A stretch of DNA of 64,000 nt from Nocardia suismassiliense (GTDB taxonomy: Bacteria > Actinomycetota > Actinomycetes > Mycobacteriales > Mycobacteriaceae): the NCBI RefSeq assembly GCF_900269665.1, contig NZ_LT985361.1, positions 1,626,429-1,690,428 of the forward strand, given 5' to 3'. This document shows, piece by piece, positions 58,936 to 64,000 of this stretch. The notes under the pieces are model-generated. The model was not told the origin of the DNA. It ran no database searches and saw only the letters and a program-made list of their open reading frames with translations. The position numbers were made by a program, and so were the translations under genes. Numbering within the stretch: the stretch's first letter is position 1; every line of letters starts with the position of its first letter.

Positions 58936-59121
58936 ATGTGGGAATGGAGCAAGACCGTCGCGGAATACGCGGCCGCGGCGTCATGGACGAGCTGGCACGA
59001 GTTCGAAACCGAGCCGACGATAGTCGACCCGGATTTCCGGACCGAGTCGGCGCCCAGCGACGCTGAGGGCGTCGACGGTGCGGCCCGCGCACCGAGTATC
59101 GACTACATGCTCGTCGGTTAG
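58936..59121 (+). CDS. Small acidic protein, 61 aa
   Basis: Strong ribosome site GGGGGAGGAG 8 nt before ATG 58936. The product starts MWEWSKTVAEYAAAASW and is acidic thereafter (DPDFRTESAPSDAEG). No signal peptide or membrane helix. No family recognised. It precedes birA on the same strand with 51 bp between, and diverges from accD5. The ribosome site is stronger than at most genes here, supporting reality, but it has not been recognised elsewhere. Confidence 0.6.
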   Translation: MWEWSKTVAEYAAAASWTSWHEFETEPTIVDPDFRTESAPSDAEGVDGAARAPSIDYMLVG

Positions 59122-59160
59122 TCGTCTCCGACCTTGTCGGGCCGGCTACCCCGCACCAAG

Positions 59161-59166
59161 TAGCCT
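59161..59166 (+). promoter_or_regulatory. -10 box TAGCCT of birA
   Basis: 6-nt spacer to GTG 59173; the box lies just after the small acidic protein gene. Confidence 0.45.
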
Positions 59167-59172
59167 GCCCGT

Positions 59173-59973
59173 GTGACCAGGTCCCCTTTGGCTGCGGAGC
59201 AGTTGCGACGCAGTCTCATCGAATCGCCCGAGCTGTCGTTCTTCCGCCACATCGAGGTGGTGGAGTCGACCGGGTCCACCAACGCGGACCTGATTGCCCG
59301 AGCCGGCGAACCGGACGCCGATCGCGCGGTACTCCTTGCAGAGGCGCAGGAGCAAGGGCGTGGCCGACACGCACGCACGTGGGTCAGCCCACCGCGAGCC
59401 CAGATCTCGATGTCGCTGCTGGTGCGGCTGCCCGGGATCGAGCCCGCGGTGCTCGGCTGGCTGCCGTTGCTCACCGGCGTCGCCGTGGTGGACGCACTGC
59501 GCACGACGGCCGGTGTCGCCGCGAACCTCAAGTGGCCCAACGATGTGCTGATCGATGGCCGCAAAGTGGCGGGCATCCTGGCTGAGGTCGCGTCGGGCAG
59601 CGAGGTACCGGCGGTGGTCGTCGGCGTGGGGCTGAACGTCAGCCTCACCGAGGCGGAACTGCCGGTGCCGCATGCCATTTCGCTCACCGTGGCCGGGGCC
59701 GAGGTGACCGACCGGACGCTGATCGTGCAGTCGATGCTGACCGAATTCGCCCGCCGTTTCACCGCGTGGCGCGACGCCGGTTGGCAGACGGCCGACCTCG
59801 CCGCCGCCTACCGGGAGCGATGCGCGACGCTGGGCGCCGAGGTGCGCGCCGAGCTGCCCGGCGGTCAGACGTTGACCGGCATCGCCACCGATATCGACGA
59901 CGCGGGCCGGCTGTTGATCGGCGACAAGCCGGTCTCTGCGGGCGACGTCACCCACCTGCGCGCCGGCTACTGA
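59173..59973 (+). CDS. birA: Biotin-[acetyl-CoA carboxylase] ligase
   Basis: 266 aa, single-domain (class I) BirA without the DNA-binding head. Biotinyl-5'-AMP loop EQGRGRHARTW (canonical GRGRxxR), KWPNDVLIDGRKVAGIL, and the C-terminal SH3-like fold. It attaches biotin to the AccA3 BCCP. GTG 59173 follows a TAGCCT box at exactly 6 nt. Gene order accD5-birA agrees with Rv3280/Rv3279c. It converges on the desaturase gene across a 91-bp hairpin region. Confidence 0.95.
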   Translation: MTRSPLAAEQLRRSLIESPELSFFRHIEVVESTGSTNADLIARAGEPDADRAVLLAEAQEQGRGRHARTWVSPPRAQISMSLLVRLPGIEPAVLGWLPLLTGVAVVDALRTTAGVAANLKWPNDVLIDGRKVAGILAEVASGSEVPAVVVGVGLNVSLTEAELPVPHAISLTVAGAEVTDRTLIVQSMLTEFARRFTAWRDAGWQTADLAAAYRERCATLGAEVRAELPGGQTLTGIATDIDDAGRLLIGDKPVSAGDVTHLRAGY

Positions 59974-59985
59974 CTTCTCGAAAAC

Positions 59986-60059
59986 CGAACAGCCGCACAA
60001 GTTCTGACTCTCCGCATGGGTATCGCGGTGCGGAAAGCCGGAAGCTGTGCGGCTGTTCG
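59986..60059. terminator. Long-armed hairpin with nested stem between birA and desaturase genes
   Basis: Outer arms CGAACAGCCGCACA (59986-59999) and its exact complement (60046-60059), 14 bp, separated by 46 nt that include TCCGCA-N12-TGCGGA (60011-60016 with 60029-60034). It could terminate both convergent genes. Confidence 0.6.
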
Positions 60060-60064
60060 AGCCG

Positions 60065-61018
60065 TCAGGCGGGCTGCAACGCCGCCTTCGCCGCTTCCCT
60101 GGCGAACATGCGGTCGCGCTGCTCCTCGAACTTCAGCACGTCCTGCTCCAGCTTCTCGATGAACACCCCGAGTTCCTCGCGCGCCTGCTCACCGCGCGGC
60201 CCGAAGTCGTTGCGTTCGAAGATGTTCCAGTGCTTGAGCACCGGCGCCACCACATCCTCGAGGTGCTGGCGCAGGTCGTAGATGCCGTGTTTGGCCATCA
60301 GCACGCCGTTGCGGCGGAAGTTGGGCATGCCCGCGCCGGGCATGATGAAGTGGGTCAGGATCTTCGTGATCGCCATCATCGCCTGATCGGGCGCCAGGTC
60401 GATGCCCGCGCCGCACATGTTGCGGTAGAAGATCATGTGCAGATTCTCGTCGGCGGCGATGCGCTGCAGCATGCGGTCGGCGATCGGGTCGTCACAGACC
60501 TTGCCGGTATTGCGGTGGCTGACCCGGGTGGCCAGCTCCTGGAACGTCACGTAGGTAACGCTCTCCAGGAATCCGCCCCAGTTGTCCGGCGCCGAAACGC
60601 CATTGGTCATGTGGATCATCCTGGCCTGCTCCAGGGCCACCGGATCGACGCCGCGGGTGACCACCAGGTAGTCGCGGATGGCGATGCCGTGCCGGTTCTC
60701 CTCGGCGGTCCAGCGGCCCACCCAGGTACCCCACGCGCCGTCCTGCGAGAAGTTCTCGGCGATCTCGCGGTGGTAGGAGGGCAGGTTGTCCTCGGTGAGC
60801 AGGTTGGTGATCATCGCGACCTTGGCGACCTCGCTCAGTCTCGACTGCTCCGGTGCCCAGTCCTGCCCACCCATTGCGGCGAAGTTACGACCCTCGTCCC
60901 ACGGGATGTAATCGTGCGGGTGCCATTCCCGCGCCAGCGAAAGGTGCCGGTTGAGATTCTGTTCGGCCACCGGCTGGAGTTCGGTCAGGATCTCCAGCTG
61001 AGTCAGGTCCTTGGTCAC
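60065..61018 (-). CDS. Acyl-ACP desaturase (ferritin-like diiron, DesA family)
   Basis: 317 aa. Diiron-ligand motifs AEENRHG and ADENLHM (EExxH-type), with LEILTELQPVAEQNLNRHL at the N-terminus. It introduces a double bond into acyl-ACP using oxygen and ferredoxin, supplying oleate or meromycolate-type unsaturations; mycobacterial DesA1/DesA2 are relatives. GTG 61018 follows CGGAGGC. Located between birA and a PH-domain gene, an insertion relative to M. tuberculosis order. Which double bond it makes cannot be read from the sequence. Confidence 0.94.
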   Translation of the reverse strand: MTKDLTQLEILTELQPVAEQNLNRHLSLAREWHPHDYIPWDEGRNFAAMGGQDWAPEQSRLSEVAKVAMITNLLTEDNLPSYHREIAENFSQDGAWGTWVGRWTAEENRHGIAIRDYLVVTRGVDPVALEQARMIHMTNGVSAPDNWGGFLESVTYVTFQELATRVSHRNTGKVCDDPIADRMLQRIAADENLHMIFYRNMCGAGIDLAPDQAMMAITKILTHFIMPGAGMPNFRRNGVLMAKHGIYDLRQHLEDVVAPVLKHWNIFERNDFGPRGEQAREELGVFIEKLEQDVLKFEEQRDRMFAREAAKAALQPA

Positions 61019-61224
61019 ACATGCCTCCGAGGTCGTTGTTCGTCGACGTTGTTCGAGCAGAGCTGGTTACGGACAGAGCTACGAGCCAGATCGAGCGGAG
61101 AACTCCACAGCTGAGAGCGTTGACGCGAGCGAACGCTCGCGGCCGCGCGGGTGCGACACACGCAGGCAGACGATTGTGCAGCATGACGCGGTTCGGTGTC
61201 CGGCATTTCGGCATCTTCACGCGG

Positions 61225-61230
61225 TAGTGT
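61225..61230 (+). promoter_or_regulatory. -10 box TAGTGT of the PH-domain gene
   Basis: 7-nt spacer to ATG 61238. Confidence 0.4.
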
Positions 61231-61237
61231 TCCGGCC

Positions 61238-61783
61238 ATGGGGTATCCGGAGGACGTACTCGCGCCGGAAGAGCAGCTGATCCTGCATCGTCATCCGCAC
61301 TGGAAGATGCTGTTCTGGCCGATCGTGACTTTGATCGTCGCCACCGCGCTCGCGGGTTTCGCAGGGGGCATCGCCTCGCGTAAAGCCGAGGGGACCGCAC
61401 GGACGACGCTGCTGATCGCGGTGCTCGTCATCTGGCTGGTCATCATCGTATGGCGTTGTGTCGTACCGGTTCTCAGTTGGAAGACGACGCATTTCATCAT
61501 CACCGAACGGCGCGTGCTGGTGCGGCAGGGCGTGCTCACGCACACCGGCATCGACATTCCGATGAGTCGCATCTCGAGCGTGCAGTTCCGGCACGGGCTG
61601 TTCGACCGGATGCTCGGCACCGGCACGCTGATCATCGAATCGTCGTCCTCCGAACCGCTCGAGTTCGACGACATCCCGGCGGTGCAAAAGGTGCACGCGC
61701 TGCTGTACCACCAGGTATTCGATGTCGAACAGAGCGACAACGGGCGCGGCGCGCGCTGGGACGAGCGCGGCGACTACCGTTAA
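61238..61783 (+). CDS. Membrane protein with bacterial PH (bPH2) domain
   Basis: 181 aa. MGYPEDVLAPEEQLILHRHPHWK at the N-terminus (in parts), two membrane helices (LFWPIVTLIVATALAGFAGG, TLLIAVLVIWLVIIVW) and then TTHFIITERRVLVRQGVLTH...IPMSRISSVQFRHGLFDRMLGTGTLII, the bPH2 core. The equivalent in M. tuberculosis is Rv3278c. Function is unknown, though envelope stress links have been suggested for the family. ATG 61238 is chosen; TAGTGT lies 7 nt before. Its stop codon TAA is inside the -10 box of the next gene, the response regulator. Confidence 0.88.
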   Translation: MGYPEDVLAPEEQLILHRHPHWKMLFWPIVTLIVATALAGFAGGIASRKAEGTARTTLLIAVLVIWLVIIVWRCVVPVLSWKTTHFIITERRVLVRQGVLTHTGIDIPMSRISSVQFRHGLFDRMLGTGTLIIESSSSEPLEFDDIPAVQKVHALLYHQVFDVEQSDNGRGARWDERGDYR

Positions 61784-61786
61784 CCT
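61781..61786 (+). promoter_or_regulatory. -10 box TAACCT of the second response regulator gene
   Basis: 6-nt spacer to ATG 61793; its first three bases are the stop codon of the PH-domain gene. Confidence 0.5.
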
Positions 61787-61792
61787 GGTCAA

Positions 61793-62470
61793 ATGACGGC
61801 CGTACTGCTAGCAGAAGACGACGGGGCGATCGCCGCGCCGTTGTCGCGCGCACTGGGGCGCGAGGGGTACTCGGTCACCGTCGAGCGCTTCGGCCCCGCC
61901 GTGCTGGAGCGGGCCCTGGAGGGCCATCACGATCTGCTCATCCTCGACCTCGGCCTGCCCGGCATGGACGGGCTCGAGGTCTGCCGCCAGGTCCGGGCCC
62001 GCGGCGCCGACCTGGCGGTGCTGATGCTCACCGCGCGTACCGACGAGGTCGATTTCGTGGTCGGGTTGGACGCGGGCGCCGACGACTACGTCGGCAAGCC
62101 GTTCCGGCTCGCCGAGCTGCTCGCCCGGGTGCGGGCGTTGTTGCGGCGCAGCGGCATCGGCGACGACACGGTGGAGGTCGGCGGTATCCGGCTGGAGCCC
62201 GCGGCGCGCCGGGTGCTGGTGAACGGCATCGAGATCGGCCTGGCGAACAAGGAATACGAGTTGCTGAAGGTGCTGATCGACCGCGCGGGCCAGGTGGTGC
62301 CGCGCGAGACGATCCTGCGCGAGGTCTGGGGCGACGCCGAGCTGCGCGGCTCCAAGACGCTGGATATGCACATGTCCTGGCTGCGTCGCAAGATCGGCGA
62401 CGAGGGGCCGATGGCCGAACGGCGCATCGTCACGGTGCGCGGTGTCGGGTTCCGGCTGAATACCGACTGA
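61793..62470 (+). CDS. OmpR/PhoB-family response regulator
   Basis: 225 aa. Receiver with acidic EDD, phospho-Asp52 in LDLGLPGMDG, Lys in VGKPF; C-terminal winged helix from VEVGGIRLEPAARRVLVNG to RIVTVRGVGFRLN. Paired with the histidine kinase one base downstream. No Shine-Dalgarno; a TAACCT box lies 6 nt before ATG. Targets are unknown; the neighbouring PH-domain and desaturase genes could belong to its regulon by proximity only. Confidence 0.95.
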   Translation: MTAVLLAEDDGAIAAPLSRALGREGYSVTVERFGPAVLERALEGHHDLLILDLGLPGMDGLEVCRQVRARGADLAVLMLTARTDEVDFVVGLDAGADDYVGKPFRLAELLARVRALLRRSGIGDDTVEVGGIRLEPAARRVLVNGIEIGLANKEYELLKVLIDRAGQVVPRETILREVWGDAELRGSKTLDMHMSWLRRKIGDEGPMAERRIVTVRGVGFRLNTD

Positions 62471-62471
62471 C

Positions 62472-63779
62472 GTGCGGCGCAGAATCCTGCGGTCCATGCT
62501 CACCGTGCTGACGCTCACCACGGTGGTGCTCGGGGTGCCGCTGATCTACACGGCCTGGCTGTGGGTGGAGGACATCACCCGCGACGATTTGCAGGGCAAA
62601 CTGGAGCGGATCGCCGCGGCGATCATCGTCCAGGAACACGGCGACGGCATGGTGCTCGGCGAGCTCGACACCCGCGCGGTGGAACCGTTGCTACCGCAGG
62701 ACGGCAAGCTCACCATCATCTATCCGGCGCCGCACGACAACGCCTCGCGCGCGGACGTCGGCGCGGACCAGGTGACCGACCCCCTGGTCGAGTCGCTGTC
62801 CATGGGCACCAAGGGCTCGCTGCGCCTGGAGGTGCCCTCGGCGCCGATGCACGCACGGCAGCGCCAGGCCGTCGGCGTGGTGGCGCTGGCGGTGCTGGCC
62901 TCGCTCGGCGCCGCCGTCTCGGTCGCGGTGATCACCGCGCGCCGGGTCGCCGATCCGCTGCGCGATGTGGCGGCCAGGGCCGCCCGGCTGGCGATGGGCG
63001 ATTTCCGGCCGGACCCGCGCAGGCACGGCATCTCCGAACTCGATCGCGTCTCCGACGTGCTCGACTCGGCCACCGTCGAGATCGCCGGGCGGCTCCAGCG
63101 CGAGCACGCCCTGGTCGCCGACGTCTCGCATCAGCTGCGCAGCCGGCTCACCGCGGTGCGGTTGCGGCTGGACGAGTTGTCCACCCACGCCGATCCCGAG
63201 GTGGTGCACGAGGCGGAGGAGGCGATGGCGCAGGTCGATCGGCTCACCGAGGCCATCGACGATCTGGTCCGCGCCTCCCGCGACGAGGACGCCGCCGATC
63301 TCGACCCGGTGCCGGTGATGGCGGAGCTGCGCGGCGTGGTCGCCGAGTGGACGCATCCGTTCGCCGAGAAGGGCCGGGCGCTGACCCTCACCGGGGACGA
63401 GTCGTTGCTGGCGCCGATCACCGGTTCGCGACTGCGCGAGGCGGTCGCGGTGCTGGTGGACAACGCGCTGATGCACGGCGGCGGAACCTGCACGGTATCG
63501 GTGCGCACGGTGCGTCCCGGGGTCGATCGAGATCCGCTGGTGTGTGTGGAGGTCGCCGACGAGGGTGACGGGGTGCGCGACGAACTCGCGCCGCACATCT
63601 TCGATCGAGGATTCTCCGCGGGTGGCTCGACCGGGGTGGGGCTGGCGCTGGCGCGGGCGCTGGTGGAGGCCGACGGCGGGCGGCTCGAGTTGCAGCGGCG
63701 CAGGCCCGCGTTGTTCGCGGTGTTCCTCGGTTCGTCGGCGTATCGCACGCAGAACGCGGTGGCTACCGAGCCGCGCTGA
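62472..63779 (+). CDS. Sensor histidine kinase (HAMP-containing)
   Basis: 435 aa. TM1 about 11-31, outer domain ~100 residues, TM2 about 134-156, HAMP ~157-210, and H-box VADVSHQLRSRLTAVRLRL with His220. N-box LVDNALMHGG and G-box STGVGLALARALVEADGG follow. The H-box deviates from ELRTPLT (QLRSRLT), as seen in several actinobacterial kinases. GTG 62472 is one base after the response regulator stop codon, so they are coupled. The outer domain has no recognisable sensor signature. Downstream, a GtrA gene runs in the opposite direction. Confidence 0.93.
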   Translation: MRRRILRSMLTVLTLTTVVLGVPLIYTAWLWVEDITRDDLQGKLERIAAAIIVQEHGDGMVLGELDTRAVEPLLPQDGKLTIIYPAPHDNASRADVGADQVTDPLVESLSMGTKGSLRLEVPSAPMHARQRQAVGVVALAVLASLGAAVSVAVITARRVADPLRDVAARAARLAMGDFRPDPRRHGISELDRVSDVLDSATVEIAGRLQREHALVADVSHQLRSRLTAVRLRLDELSTHADPEVVHEAEEAMAQVDRLTEAIDDLVRASRDEDAADLDPVPVMAELRGVVAEWTHPFAEKGRALTLTGDESLLAPITGSRLREAVAVLVDNALMHGGGTCTVSVRTVRPGVDRDPLVCVEVADEGDGVRDELAPHIFDRGFSAGGSTGVGLALARALVEADGGRLELQRRRPALFAVFLGSSAYRTQNAVATEPR

Positions 63780-63788
63780 GCGGACCGC

Positions 63789-64000
63789 TCAGTTGCGGCC
63801 GAATTCCTCTTCGACCAGGTCTTCGAATTCGGCGGCGATCTCGTTCATCTCGTCGGGGAATACCCAGCGGCGCATCGCCCAGAATCGGAATGCCATCTGC
63901 AGCAGGTTGCCGATGATGAAGGCGCTGATGAAGTCCGCGATGTTCTCGACGGTGAAGCTGACATCGGGCTGGCGCAGATCGAAGACGTAACTCGAGATCC
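63789..64000 (-). CDS. GtrA-family membrane protein (3' end only)
   Basis: The window ends inside this gene; the last 69 codons are visible. The end reads ...GNLLQMAFRFWAMRRWVFPDEMNE, then an acidic tail ending EEEFGRN. The RFWxxRRWVFP pattern is the GtrA/DPMS-type membrane protein end, matching Rv3277, which adjoins Rv3278c in M. tuberculosis. GtrA-like proteins flip or help transfer undecaprenyl/decaprenyl-linked sugars for envelope polysaccharides. The start and upstream part are outside the window. Confidence 0.8.
   Translation of the reverse strand, partial: ISSYVFDLRQPDVSFTVENIADFISAFIIGNLLQMAFRFWAMRRWVFPDEMNEIAAEFEDLVEEEFGRN

Noticed and set aside
1..64000. Insertion sequences, prophage or integrase genes
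   Set aside because: No transposase, integrase or terminal repeat pair was seen in any frame.

Overview
This 64 kb, high-GC window comes from a mycolic-acid-containing actinomycete, most probably a Nocardia. The evidence is codon bias, frequent GTG/TTG starts, many start codons sitting 6-8 nt after a TANNNT box, and a backbone of genes that (from memory of the M. tuberculosis map) parallels Rv3303c back to Rv3277: lpdA, glpD, nei, lhr, a TetR gene, pcd, lrpA, lat, accA3, sseA, maf, accE5, accD5, birA, a PH-domain protein and a GtrA protein. The sigF-rsbW genes found between lat and accA3 in M. tuberculosis are absent. In their place are a DUF1707 protein, a GNAT-like protein, two transmembrane Ser/Thr kinases and a patatin.

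Layout. 0-11 kb: flavoprotein LpdA, two proline-rich envelope proteins, a PLP aminotransferase, the divergent glycerol genes glpK/glpD, and an OmpR-type two-component system. 11-24.5 kb: a TetR-controlled HpnE-like oxidoreductase, the DNA repair pair lhr-nei, a second TetR divergent from a patatin-SDR operon, an orphan that may be an immunity-type protein, and a secreted lipase. 25-28.6 kb: a single-chain indolepyruvate ferredoxin oxidoreductase. 28.9-35.6 kb: an accessory block with a LuxR-type regulator whose N-terminus looks like a degenerate receiver, a lantibiotic-immunity-type ABC pair, an operon of ECF sigma factor, membrane-embedded zinc anti-sigma protein, two ABC permeases and an ATPase linked by four-base overlaps, and a lipoprotein. 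35.7-43 kb: small secreted protein, lone Clp_N protein, initiator tRNA, DHA2 efflux pump, and a three-gene operon of TesB thioesterase, WS/DGAT-like acyltransferase and P450. 43-46.5 kb: lysine catabolism (pcd, lrpA, lat). 46.6-52 kb: signalling block. 52-59 kb: acyl-CoA carboxylase genes for malonyl/methylmalonyl-CoA supply (accA3, accD5, accE5) with sseA, maf and a cysteine-containing regulator. 59-64 kb: birA, acyl-ACP desaturase, PH-domain protein, a second two-component system and the 3' end of a GtrA gene cut by the window edge.

Many genes fit lipid and envelope metabolism. The carboxylase is biotinylated by BirA; the desaturase, TesB protein, lipase, patatins and glycerol genes act on acyl chains or glycerol. 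The least conventional pieces are the sigma/anti-sigma/ABC operon, the thioesterase-acyltransferase-P450 operon behind a GC-poor leader, a cysteine-free SseA-type sulfurtransferase, and the large set of apparently leaderless promoters.
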